DNA of 44,815 nucleotides from Sphingobium sp. (GTDB taxonomy: Bacteria > Pseudomonadota > Alphaproteobacteria > Sphingomonadales > Sphingomonadaceae): positions 1-44,815 of the forward strand of contig JALCRK010000028.1 in NCBI GenBank assembly GCA_022652485.1. The letters run 5' to 3'. Shown here in pieces: positions 16,301 to 23,985 of the stretch. The notes under the pieces are model-generated. The model worked only from the letters and a program-made list of their open reading frames with translations, was not told where the DNA came from and made no database searches. Every line of letters begins with the position of its first letter. Within the stretch, counting starts at the first letter, position 1. The position numbers were made by a program, and so were the translations under genes.

Positions 16301-19040
16301 CGCGGGCGAGGACGAATGGTGGTTCGGCGGCGACAATGGCGACCGGATGGACCTGATCCCCGAGCAGAACGCCTATAAGGCGGGCGAGACGGCGCGCTTT
16401 CAGGTGCGGATGCCATTCCGCTCCGCCACCGCGCTGGTAACGGTTGAGCGGGAGGGCGTGCTCTCCAGCTTCGTGACCGAGCTTTCGGGCAAGGATCCGG
16501 TCGTCGAGGTGAAGATGCCAGGGGCCTATGCGCCCAATGTCTATGTCTCGGTGATGGCGGTGCGTGGCCGCATCGGCGGGTGGAAGCTGTGGCTCGCCGA
16601 TCTCGCGCGTAGATGGCATTTACCGTTCCTCTCCCGCGAGGGCGCTTCGCCCACCGCGCTCGTCGATCTCGCCAAGCCGAGCTACCGCCTCGGCATCGCC
16701 AAGGTGCAGGTCGGCTGGGAGGCGCATCGGCTCGATGTCGCGGTGAAGGCGGAGAAGACGCGCTATGCGGTGCGGGACGTGGCGCGCGTGGCGATTGCGG
16801 TGCACGATCCCTCGGGCAGGCCCGCGCGCTCCGCCGATGTCGCGTTCGTCGCGGTCGACGAGGCGCTGTTGCAGCTGATGCCCAACGAGAGCTGGAAGCT
16901 GCTCGACGCGATGATGGGCGAGCGCACCCTCGATGTCATCACCTCGACCGCCCAGATGCAGGTGGTCGGCAAGCGGCATTATGGCAAGAAGGCGGTCGAG
17001 GCGGGCGGCGGCGGCGGCGATGCTTCGGGCATCAACCGCGAGAATTTCCAGCCGGTGTTGCTGTGGAAAGGCCATGTGCCGCTGGATCGCCAGGGCCGGG
17101 CGAGCGTCTCCGTGCCACTATCGGACTCGCTCTCCAGCTTCCGCCTCGTCGCCATCGCGACGGATGGCGCGCAGCTGTTCGGCACCGGCGAAACCAGCAT
17201 CCGCACCGCGCAGAACCTGAGCCTCTATTCCGGCCTGCCGCCTTTGGTGCGGACCGGGGACTGGTACAGCGCGGTGTTCACGCTGCGCAACGGCTCCGAC
17301 CATCCGATGACCGTGACGGCGAGCCCGCGCCTCGAACCGGCGATCGCGCAGGCAAAGCCGCTCACCCTCACGATCCCGGCGGGCAAGGCCGGGCTGGTGC
17401 GCTGGAACCTTCACGCGCCGGAAGCGCCCGGTACGCTCACATGGACCGTCTCCGCGCGGTCGGCGGACGGCAGGGACAGCGACCAGCTCACGGTGGCGCA
17501 GGAAGTGGCGCCCGCCGTGCCGGTGGAAGTCTGGGCGGCGGGTCTGTGGCGCGTCGGCAGCGGCGCGCAGCCGGTGATCGGCATTCCGGCGGGTGCGCTT
17601 CCGGGCGGCTGGGTGAGCGTGGCTCTCTCCGATACGCTCGCGCCACCACTGGAAGGCGTGCGGCGCTATATGGCGGATTATCCCTATGGCTGCTTCGAGC
17701 AGAAGCTCTCCCGCATTGTCGCGACGGGCGATACCGGGAGCTGGACTGCGCTGGCGAGCGCGCTGCCGACCTATCTCGATGCGGACGGCCTGCTGCGTTA
17801 CTGGCCGGTGGCGGAGAGCGAGGGGTCGCCCGACCTCACCGCCTATGCGCTGGCGATGACCTCCGCCGCCGGGCTCCCCCTCCCCGATGAGCAGCGCACG
17901 CGAATGGTCGGCGCGCTGCGCGATGTGGTGACGGCGCGACTGTCGCGGGATCGCCGTGTCAGCGCGGACGAGCGGCTGGTGCGGATCTCGGCGCTGGCGG
18001 CGCTGGCGCGGGCCGGAGCGGCGGACGCCACACTGCTCGGCGCGGTCGACATCGCACCCGCCGACATGCCAACCGGCACGCTCGCCGACTGGATCGTGAC
18101 GCTCGACCGGTTGGCCAAGGCGCCGCGCGCTGCCCAGCTCCGCGCCGCTGCTGAACAAGAGCTGCGCCGTCGCCTAGTTTATGAAGGCACCCGCCTCGAT
18201 CTCTCCGACCAGCGCACCGCGCCGTGGTGGATGATGGTGAGCGGAGACGAGATGGCGATCAAGGCGCTCGACGCGGTGCTTGGCAAGAAGGACTGGGCGG
18301 CGGAAGCCCCGCGCATGATGACCGGCGTCGCCCAGCGCCAGTGGCACGGCCATTGGGACACCACGCCTGCGAATGCATGGGGCACGGTCGTCTCGCGGCG
18401 GTTCGGCGGGCTCTATCCCGCGAGCGCGGTTGCAGGGACGACGCAGGTCATGCTGGGTGGCAGGAGCCTCGCCGCCGCATGGCCCCTCCCCGCCAACGCC
18501 GCCCCGCTCCAGCTGCCGCTGGTCGCCGGACCGATGACGCTCACGCAATCGGGCGGCGCAGGGCCGTGGGCGGTGGTCAGCGTCCACGCCGCCGTGCCTT
18601 TGAAAGCGCCGCTGTTCGCGGGCTATCGCCTTAGCCGAACGGTCAGCGTCGTCTCGGCGCGGCGCAAGGATCGTCTGACACAAGGCGACGTGATCCGCGT
18701 GCGCCTGACGATCGAGGCGAGCGCCGAGCGGACCTGGGTCGCGCTGAGCGATCCGCTGCCGCCCGGCGCGACGGTGGTGTCGGATCTCGGTGGCCAGTCT
18801 TCCCTGCTGCGTCAGGGCGAAACGAGCGAGGGCGCATGGCCTGCCTATGTCGAGAAGGACAATCGCGCATGGCGGGCTTATTATGACTGGCTGCCCGCCG
18901 GAACGACGCGCATCGACTACACCCTGCGGCTGAACGGCGCGGGCCGCTTCACCCTGCCGCCCGCGCGGATCGAGGCGATGTATGCGCCCTCCATCCGCGC
19001 GCAGCTGCCCGTCGGCCCGATGACGATATGGGCGCCCTGA
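13302..19040 (+). CDS. Bacterial alpha-2-macroglobulin (periplasmic protease trap)
   Basis: A 1912-residue MG-domain protein of the YfhM type, thought to entrap host or rival proteases in the periplasm through a thioester. Macroglobulin-like and bait-region parts fill the first 1300 residues; the segment around VAVDEALLQLMPNESWKLLD and the following NFQPVLLWKG is family-typical. The thioester motif CFEQ sits in YPYGCFEQ at about residue 1459, so the trap should be chemically active. ATG at 13302 is supported by a GGGAGAGGG ribosome-binding site and yields a signal peptide (MRFRWLTALAGLLMVPMAA). Unlike E. coli YfhM there is no lipobox cysteine, so a soluble periplasmic form is predicted. It overlaps pbpC by 13 bases, the canonical pairing for this class. 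Confidence 0.94.
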   Translation: MRFRWLTALAGLLMVPMAADSSSSPQVTLAVPGSSGWQSGTISRFTLRFSDPMVPLGDPRATPAATSDCPIPATGRWIDQQSFVLDFEKPLPGGISCAVTLREGLATLRGVRVAGTRHFPIDTGGPSVRAVLAPGMDGDIDEDQVFLVATNVPADPRSVAARAACAVDGIGETIAVDLLPAATVSQLLGGLGEQNWRRRSFLEEAGLPEALPKDAKSRAAALAKVMALRCRRPLPPERSMALVWPSSIVSSAGKAAGRDQRFDFTVRAPFAASFSCGRVNSGADCNPIEDADLSFSAPIDRAKALAIRLRLADGSERSPTLSDSDKSNAQLADISFKGPFPAQSGAQLVLPQGIADLSGRALANAARFPLPIRFGAAPPLVKFAAGFGIVEASEGGVLPVTVRSVEPTLIGKATSIGGKSLRVADDNAAIAQWLRKLDKAEEADFEEVKQKDGKSHTVNHTRDTPLLPSGGVAMNVPLPAKGKAFEVVGIPLKQYGFHVVELASPALGNALLGRNTPRYVAAAALVTDMAVHFKWGRESSLVWVTALESGAPVANAAIHITDTCTGKPIVWGSTDRTGRLLIRGSLPEPDAGGSCDYGTAHPLMVSARLGEDMSFTLTSWTQGIAPYDFELPFGWEPPRDIIHSIFDRALVKVGESVHMKHVLRHPAGSGFALANGFSGKLVLSHMGSGTEFAMPVTIARAGSGESEWTVPQGAPLGDYALRFEANGQTISSGQTLRVDEYRLPTMRASVTGPPAPLVRPASVPLSLYVGYLAGGGAAGLPVTLRTDFNGYVGAPAGWDAYSFGGEAVKTGTRPLDDQGEAEKTPLPYAQTLPATLGADGTARASIEVNQPVTQPVGLTVEMDYPDANGETLTASRRLTLYPSAVQLGLKTDGWLMRDNDLRLQFVALDLSGKPIAGQKIAVKLYSREIITARRRLIGGFYAYDNQEKITEIDADCTAKTDSLGRASCALDPGVSGEVTVVATTMDSEKREARAVRSVWLAGEDEWWFGGDNGDRMDLIPEQNAYKAGETARFQVRMPFRSATALVTVEREGVLSSFVTELSGKDPVVEVKMPGAYAPNVYVSVMAVRGRIGGWKLWLADLARRWHLPFLSREGASPTALVDLAKPSYRLGIAKVQVGWEAHRLDVAVKAEKTRYAVRDVARVAIAVHDPSGRPARSADVAFVAVDEALLQLMPNESWKLLDAMMGERTLDVITSTAQMQVVGKRHYGKKAVEAGGGGGDASGINRENFQPVLLWKGHVPLDRQGRASVSVPLSDSLSSFRLVAIATDGAQLFGTGETSIRTAQNLSLYSGLPPLVRTGDWYSAVFTLRNGSDHPMTVTASPRLEPAIAQAKPLTLTIPAGKAGLVRWNLHAPEAPGTLTWTVSARSADGRDSDQLTVAQEVAPAVPVEVWAAGLWRVGSGAQPVIGIPAGALPGGWVSVALSDTLAPPLEGVRRYMADYPYGCFEQKLSRIVATGDTGSWTALASALPTYLDADGLLRYWPVAESEGSPDLTAYALAMTSAAGLPLPDEQRTRMVGALRDVVTARLSRDRRVSADERLVRISALAALARAGAADATLLGAVDIAPADMPTGTLADWIVTLDRLAKAPRAAQLRAAAEQELRRRLVYEGTRLDLSDQRTAPWWMMVSGDEMAIKALDAVLGKKDWAAEAPRMMTGVAQRQWHGHWDTTPANAWGTVVSRRFGGLYPASAVAGTTQVMLGGRSLAAAWPLPANAAPLQLPLVAGPMTLTQSGGAGPWAVVSVHAAVPLKAPLFAGYRLSRTVSVVSARRKDRLTQGDVIRVRLTIEASAERTWVALSDPLPPGATVVSDLGGQSSLLRQGETSEGAWPAYVEKDNRAWRAYYDWLPAGTTRIDYTLRLNGAGRFTLPPARIEAMYAPSIRAQLPVGPMTIWAP

Positions 19041-21166
19041 CCCGGCTGCCGGGGGAATGGCGACGCTGGGGGCCGCCCGCCCTGCTGATCGCCATGATAC
19101 TGGTGTATGCGGCGCTGAATGTACTGACCGCCCCGCCGTCGCTGCCCGACTATGCGCAGGTGCGGCGCGACTGGCGACCGAGCGAGGCGTGGCTGTACGA
19201 CCGCGAGGGCAAGCTGCTCGATCGCATCCGTGTCGATTATCAGGCGCGCCGCCTTGGCTGGACGCCGCTCGATGCCATCAACCCCGCAATGCGCGACGCG
19301 GTAATCCGGGGCGAGGACCGGCGCTTCGCGACACATGAAGGCGTGGACTGGCTGGCGCTGGGGAACGCGGCGCTCGCGCGGCTGCGCGGCGACCCCGCGC
19401 GCGGCGCCTCGACGATCAGTATGCAGCTCGCCGCCTATCTCTCGCCGCAGATGGCCGCGCCCGGCGCGCGCGGCTGGCGCGACAAGCTGCGGCAGATGCG
19501 CGCGGCCTGGGCCTTGGAGGAGGACTGGAGCAAGGCCGAGATCCTCGAAGCCTATCTCAACCTCGCCCCGTATCGCGGCGAGGCGCAGGGAGTCGCTGCC
19601 GCCAGCATGACCCTGTTCGGCAAGAGCCCGTCCGTGCTCGACCGGCGCGAGGCGGCACTGCTCGCTGCATTGCTGCCCGATCCCGCCGCGCCACCCGCGC
19701 GCGTGGCGACACGCGCCTGCCGCCTTGTCGAAGCTGCCGATTGCACGGCCCTGCCCGCGCTTGCCAGCAGGATGCTCTCACCCGGAAGGCTCCGCGCGCT
19801 CGATCCCGGCCTTGCGCCGCATCTCGCGAACCATCTGCTGCGCACGCCCGGCGCGCGCGTCGCCACCACATTGGATGCCGCGGTGCAGAGGGTCGCGAGC
19901 CAGGCGCTGCGCCACCAGCTTCAGGGACTGGGGCCGACCCGTGCGCGCGATGGGGCGGTGATCGTGCTCGACAACGCGACCGGAGATGTGCTCGCCTATG
20001 TCGGCGGCGTCGGCCTCGGATCGACCGCCGAGGCCGTCAACGGCGCGGAAGCGCTGCGGCAGGCGGGATCGACCTTGAAGCCCTTTCTCTACGCGCAGCT
20101 GATCGAGCGCAAATGGCTGACCGCCGCCTCGATCCTCGAAGACTCGCCGGTCCAGCTCGATACCGCCTCGGGCCTCTATGTCCCGCGCAATTACGACAAT
20201 GCGTTTCTGGGGCCGGTGTCCGTGCGCCGTGCACTGGCGAACAGCCTCAACGTGCCTGCCGTGCGCGCGCTGGTGCTGGACGGGGTGCAGGATTTTCGCG
20301 ACCGGCTGTGGGATCTGGGCTATGCGGACCTCAATCCGGATGGCGGTTATTACGGCTTCTCGCTCGCGCTCGGCTCGGCGGAGGTGACGCTGCTCCAGCA
20401 GGCGAACGCCTATCGCACGCTTGCCAACCTCGGCCGTTGGTCGCCTGTGCGGCTGCGCAAGGCCGATCCTGCAGGGGAGGTCCGCACCCTGATCGACCCC
20501 GGCGCGGCATGGATCACCGCCGATATGCTGGCGGACGCGGGCGCGCGCTCCGGCACGTTCGGGGTCGATTCCGCGCTGCGCCTGCCCTTCTGGGCCGCCG
20601 CCAAGACCGGCACGTCAAAGGCGATGCGCGACAACTGGTGCATCGGCTTTTCCGATCGCTTCACGGTCGCGGTGTGGGTCGGCAATCTGGAGGGAGACCC
20701 GATGCGCGCGGTCTCCGGCACCAGCGGTGCGGCGCCGGTGTGGCGCGATGTCATGCTGGCGCTGCACCAGGGGCGGCCCGGCTCCGCGCCGCCGCGACCC
20801 GCATCCGTAACCGGCGCGCGGATTGCTTTCACCCGGTCCGGCGAAGCCGCGCGCACAGAGTGGTTCCTCACCGGCACGGCGCAGGCGACCTTGGCGGAGG
20901 CTCCCGCCTTCGCCCGTCGCCCGCGCATCGTCAACCCGGTCTCGGGCAGCGTCTATGCGGCGGACCCGGACATCCCTGCGAACCGTCAGGGACTGGGTAT
21001 CGCGGTATCCGGCGCGGCGGAAGGCTATCGGCTGACGCTGGATGGACGGGGCATCGGCGGGGTAAGCGCCGCGCCCCAGCTCCCCCTGTTACCGGGCAGC
21101 CATCTGCTCGCACTGCTCGATGAAAGCGGGCGCAAGGTCGATCAGGTGCGTTTTACGGTACGATGA
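19028..21166 (+). CDS. pbpC: Penicillin-binding protein 1C
   Basis: A bifunctional peptidoglycan synthase of 712 residues. An N-terminal membrane anchor (about 15-35) is followed by a GT51 glycosyltransferase domain with EDRRFATHEGVDW (about 95) and RGASTISMQLA (about 125). The transpeptidase domain has the serine motif STLKPF (about 347), the SLN motif in NSLNVPAV (about 406) and KTGTSKAMRDNW (about 527). A C-terminal BiPBP-type domain follows. It overlaps the alpha-2-macroglobulin gene, so the two are probably translated together; it is proposed that PBP1C repairs wall damage after an attack trapped by the macroglobulin. The stop is 6 bases from a convergent small ORF. Confidence 0.95.
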   Translation: MGALTRLPGEWRRWGPPALLIAMILVYAALNVLTAPPSLPDYAQVRRDWRPSEAWLYDREGKLLDRIRVDYQARRLGWTPLDAINPAMRDAVIRGEDRRFATHEGVDWLALGNAALARLRGDPARGASTISMQLAAYLSPQMAAPGARGWRDKLRQMRAAWALEEDWSKAEILEAYLNLAPYRGEAQGVAAASMTLFGKSPSVLDRREAALLAALLPDPAAPPARVATRACRLVEAADCTALPALASRMLSPGRLRALDPGLAPHLANHLLRTPGARVATTLDAAVQRVASQALRHQLQGLGPTRARDGAVIVLDNATGDVLAYVGGVGLGSTAEAVNGAEALRQAGSTLKPFLYAQLIERKWLTAASILEDSPVQLDTASGLYVPRNYDNAFLGPVSVRRALANSLNVPAVRALVLDGVQDFRDRLWDLGYADLNPDGGYYGFSLALGSAEVTLLQQANAYRTLANLGRWSPVRLRKADPAGEVRTLIDPGAAWITADMLADAGARSGTFGVDSALRLPFWAAAKTGTSKAMRDNWCIGFSDRFTVAVWVGNLEGDPMRAVSGTSGAAPVWRDVMLALHQGRPGSAPPRPASVTGARIAFTRSGEAARTEWFLTGTAQATLAEAPAFARRPRIVNPVSGSVYAADPDIPANRQGLGIAVSGAAEGYRLTLDGRGIGGVSAAPQLPLLPGSHLLALLDESGRKVDQVRFTVR

Positions 21167-21172
21167 GAGGCT

Positions 21173-21406
21173 TCACTGCGCGCCGTTATCGACGACCAGA
21201 CGCAGATGCGAGGTCTGACGTCGCGGGACAGCATGGACGCGGGGCGCGCTGGCGGCGCCCGCATATTTCCTGAGCAGCATTTCCGCCGTGCGCATGGTTT
21301 GCGCGGCATATTCCTCCCCGCCGACCAGCACCTTGTACGGCAGCAGACCATTCCCGGAGAGAATGATGCGGCCCTGCGCAACGGATTCGGTGAAAACGCC
21401 TCTCAT
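21173..21406 (-). CDS. Small uncharacterised protein next to galactose 1-dehydrogenase
   Basis: A 77-residue frame starting MRGVFTESVAQGRIILSGNG and containing YKVLVGGEEYAAQTMRTAEM. Codon use has the high GC3 of real genes here, and the frame stays open upstream into the end of galactose 1-dehydrogenase, so the start is uncertain (the ATG at 21404-21406 is the first good one). It follows the dehydrogenase by 53 bases on the same strand and ends 6 bases from the convergent pbpC stop. I recognise no family. It is probably the last gene of the dgoK-dgoA-dehydrogenase operon if real. Confidence 0.45.
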   Translation of the reverse strand: MRGVFTESVAQGRIILSGNGLLPYKVLVGGEEYAAQTMRTAEMLLRKYAGAASAPRVHAVPRRQTSHLRLVVDNGAQ

Positions 21407-21459
21407 ACCCGGAGAAACCGGCAGGCGCGGCAAAGGTTCCGGTCGTTCGTCGCAAAGCT

Positions 21460-22365
21460 CTATAAGCGTCGTGCCTTCATGAAAATATCGGCCACGAGCC
21501 GGAGCGGCTCGGCATCGAGATCGCTTTTGCGCGCGGCGATCAGGTGCGCGAACTCGTCGTAAAGCGTCGGGTATTCGTCCGATTGCGTCTCGATCCGGTG
21601 GCCATCGATGCTCAGCTCCGCCCCGCCGCGCTCCAGCATCAGATGCGTGCCCGCGAAGGTCCGGATATCGATATTCCACCGCTCCTCTCCCTGATGCCGC
21701 CAGTCGAACCGGGCCTGAAACGGCTGCGGAGAGGATGCCGCGCGGAGCATCACATCGGCGGCGATGGCCTGCTGCCCAGCCTCGTGTAGCGTGAGGTCGG
21801 CGCTTTCAATGGTCAGTGTTTCCGCCGAGAGGCGCGTCGCGATCGACAGGGCGTTCATGCCGGAGTCGAACACGCCAAAGCCGCCCGCTTCCCAGATCCA
21901 TCTCTGGCCGGGATGCCATTTTTCGGCATTTTCCAGCCATTCGATGCTCATGGTCGCAATGCCTTCGGACTGGGTGATCACCGCCGCCCGTTGCACCGCC
22001 TCGTTATAGCGGGAATGCCACGCGCCAAACACCACCCTCCCCGTGCGGCCCGCAAGCAAGGCCAGCTCCTGCGCCTCGCCGAGCGTGGAACAGAGCGGCT
22101 TTTCCAGCAATACATCGACCCCGCCCTCAAGGAACACCCGCGCGATCGTGTAACGCGGTGCGGGCGGCGTCGCCAGCACCACGGCATCGAGGGCGAAGGC
22201 ATCGAGCATCGCGCGGAAATCCTCGAACACCGGAACGCCGATACCGGTTGGCGCGCGCCCCGCGCCCGCCACCAGCTCGAACGCCACGCCGCTCCTGATT
22301 GCGGGAATATGCTGATCGAGCGCGATCTTCCCCAGCCCGACCAGACCGATGCGGAGCGCCCTCAT
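21460..22365 (-). CDS. gal: D-galactose 1-dehydrogenase (Gfo/Idh/MocA family)
   Basis: An NAD(P)-dependent oxidoreductase of 301 residues. The start MRALRIGLVGLGKIALDQHI gives the Rossmann glycine motif at residues 7-15; the family EKP motif is in VLLEKPLCST, and a long beta-sheet C-terminal domain follows. The C-terminal pattern YDEFAHLIAARKSD followed by PLRLVADIFM resembles galactose 1-dehydrogenases of the De Ley-Doudoroff pathway, and the neighbours dgoA, dgoK, dgoD and a lactonase agree. The reaction would be D-galactose to galactono-lactone. The ATG at 22363-22365 overlaps the dgoA stop as ATGA; the longer upstream frame is dgoA sequence read out of frame. A different aldose specificity cannot be excluded from sequence alone. 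Confidence 0.85.
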   Translation of the reverse strand: MRALRIGLVGLGKIALDQHIPAIRSGVAFELVAGAGRAPTGIGVPVFEDFRAMLDAFALDAVVLATPPAPRYTIARVFLEGGVDVLLEKPLCSTLGEAQELALLAGRTGRVVFGAWHSRYNEAVQRAAVITQSEGIATMSIEWLENAEKWHPGQRWIWEAGGFGVFDSGMNALSIATRLSAETLTIESADLTLHEAGQQAIAADVMLRAASSPQPFQARFDWRHQGEERWNIDIRTFAGTHLMLERGGAELSIDGHRIETQSDEYPTLYDEFAHLIAARKSDLDAEPLRLVADIFMKARRL

Positions 22366-23012
22366 GCGCCGCCTCCTTCCTGTATGGCCCTGTAACTGGC
22401 GATGAATTGACGGGCGCGCAAGCCTACCTCGCTGGCGTCCAGCCCCGGCTGGTACAGCGCCGAGCCCAGCCCGAAGCCGTTCGCCCCGGCGGCGAGCCAC
22501 GGCGCCATGTTGCCGGGATTGATGCCGCCAACAACCAGCAGCGGCGTGTAGGGCGGCAGGACGGCGCGCTGGGCCTTCACCACCGGCGGCCCCGCCGCTT
22601 CGGCCGGGAAAAGTTTCAGCGCATGGGCGCCCGCCTCCAGCGCGCGAAAGGCCTCGGTCGGCGTGAAGAAGCCGGGACAGGCGATCAGCCCCGCCTCAAC
22701 CGCGCCGCGGATCACATCCGGATCGGTCGAGGGCGAGACGATCAGGCGGCCGCCCGCATTGGCGACATCCCTCACCTGGCTCGTGTGCAGCACGGTTCCC
22801 GCGCCGATCATCGCGCGGTCGCCCAGCCGGTGCGCCAGCCGCTCCACGCTCGTCAAGGGATCGGGCGAATTGAGCGGCACCTCGATGATGCGGAAACCCG
22901 CCTCATACAGCGCCTCCCCGATCGCGATCGCCTCGTCCGGCCTTACGCCCCGGATGATTGCGACCAGGGGGCACTCGGACAGGCGCAGATCAAACAATTG
23001 GGCGGCAGTCAT
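22362..23012 (-). CDS. dgoA: 2-dehydro-3-deoxy-6-phosphogalactonate aldolase
   Basis: A class I KDPG/KDPGal aldolase of 216 residues that splits 2-keto-3-deoxy-6-phosphogalactonate into pyruvate and glyceraldehyde 3-phosphate. Family marks are PLVAIIRGVRPDEA near the N-terminus, IIEVPLNSP, IGAGTVL, and the Schiff-base lysine in AHALKLFPAE. The LNSP sequence in place of the LRT found in Eda-type enzymes fits the galactonate branch. The ATG at 23010-23012 is preferred because it overlaps the dgoK stop as ATGA; the frame is open for another 146 codons upstream only through dgoK sequence. It is the middle gene of dgoK-dgoA-gal. Confidence 0.92.
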   Translation of the reverse strand: MTAAQLFDLRLSECPLVAIIRGVRPDEAIAIGEALYEAGFRIIEVPLNSPDPLTSVERLAHRLGDRAMIGAGTVLHTSQVRDVANAGGRLIVSPSTDPDVIRGAVEAGLIACPGFFTPTEAFRALEAGAHALKLFPAEAAGPPVVKAQRAVLPPYTPLLVVGGINPGNMAPWLAAGANGFGLGSALYQPGLDASEVGLRARQFIASYRAIQEGGGA

Positions 23013-23911
23013 GGCTGTATCTCCAGAAGGGCGTGGGCGCCGGCGATGAACGCCCGTTCGCCATCGACGATCGATGTCTTGCGCCCCGCGATGGCGAGCG
23101 CGGCGGCATAGAGCGCGGTCAGCCTTTCCTCGCCGATCAGCACGATGTCCCCGGCGCCGGCGAAATCGAGGCCCGTGCGGATGTCGGCGCCGATCAGCAG
23201 GCCGGAGACATGGGAAGTCGCGTCGCGCGACCTCAGCCCCAGCAGCGCCCCGGCGCGCACGGAAAACAGATCGGCGGTCAGATCCCCGGACCTGAGCGCC
23301 CGCGCCACGCCAGCCGCGAAATCCGCATCCGGCTCGGCCTCGCCCTGAAGCTGGGGGGCGAGTATCCCCTGCCCCCGGAGCAGGGCAAACAGCTCTCCGG
23401 TCATCACTGTCCGGAAGCCTGTCATCGTCCCGCCCCGCAGGCGCGCCCACTTGGCGTGCGTGCCGGGATGGCAGACTATCGCATCGGGCGGGCAGAGGCC
23501 CGTCGCCGCCGCGCCGAGGATCTGGAGCTCCTCGCCGCGCATCACATCACCCCTGCCGTGCTCGATGAAGGAAACGCCGGGGACGATATGAACGTCCCCG
23601 CCATCCGCGCGCACCAGGTGGCGGCGAAGCGCGTCAAAATCGGCGGGACAGGCGAGATAGGGCACCTCGCGCCATCCCCGGTCAGAGCCCACCATCCCGG
23701 CGAGAAGCATGGGGCTGCCTCCCCATTTCGCCCGAAGCGCCGCAATTTCGGGCTCGAACCCACCGGTTGGCACGGAGAGCACGCCGAGCCCGTCGCACGC
23801 GCGATGCACGCAGCCGCCATCCGCCGCGATGCCGTAAACGCGGCGATTGGTGGTTCCCCAGTCCACCGCGATCAGGGCTGCTATGGGAGCGGGATGCGGC
23901 CGGTCGGTCAT
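23009..23911 (-). CDS. dgoK: 2-dehydro-3-deoxygalactonokinase
   Basis: A sugar-acid kinase of 300 residues that phosphorylates 2-keto-3-deoxygalactonate. The actin-like fold start IAVDWGTTNRRVYG, the central HPGTHAKWARL and the segment EELQILGAAAT are typical of DgoK. I chose ATG 23909-23911 (MTDRPHPAPIAALIAV); the open frame starts 30 codons further up but would run into the divergent promoter region. First gene of the left-hand galactose operon, facing the SMP-30 gene with only 74 bases between the start codons. Its stop overlaps dgoA as ATGA. Confidence 0.92.
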   Translation of the reverse strand: MTDRPHPAPIAALIAVDWGTTNRRVYGIAADGGCVHRACDGLGVLSVPTGGFEPEIAALRAKWGGSPMLLAGMVGSDRGWREVPYLACPADFDALRRHLVRADGGDVHIVPGVSFIEHGRGDVMRGEELQILGAAATGLCPPDAIVCHPGTHAKWARLRGGTMTGFRTVMTGELFALLRGQGILAPQLQGEAEPDADFAAGVARALRSGDLTADLFSVRAGALLGLRSRDATSHVSGLLIGADIRTGLDFAGAGDIVLIGEERLTALYAAALAIAGRKTSIVDGERAFIAGAHALLEIQP

Positions 23912-23942
23912 GTCGCTCCAACGCGTGAGGATGCTTTTGGTG

Positions 23943-23970
23943 GCCTGCCGCCGAAACAATGTTTGCAGGC
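23943..23970. promoter_or_regulatory. Dyad between the divergent galactose operons, candidate operator
   Basis: GCCTGC (23943-23948) and GCAGGC (23965-23970) form an inverted repeat in the 74-base gap between dgoK and the SMP-30 gene. A second, slightly offset dyad AAAC-AAT-GTTT (23954-23964) lies inside it. One site here could switch both operons, but no regulator gene lies nearby and the centres do not coincide. Confidence 0.35.
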
Positions 23971-23985
23971 GTGCGTTCTCGCTGC

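Noticed and set aside
22366..22500. Longer N-terminus for galactose 1-dehydrogenase
   Set aside because: The extra 45 codons are dgoA sequence out of frame; the ATG at 22363-22365 gives the Rossmann fold right at the N-terminus.
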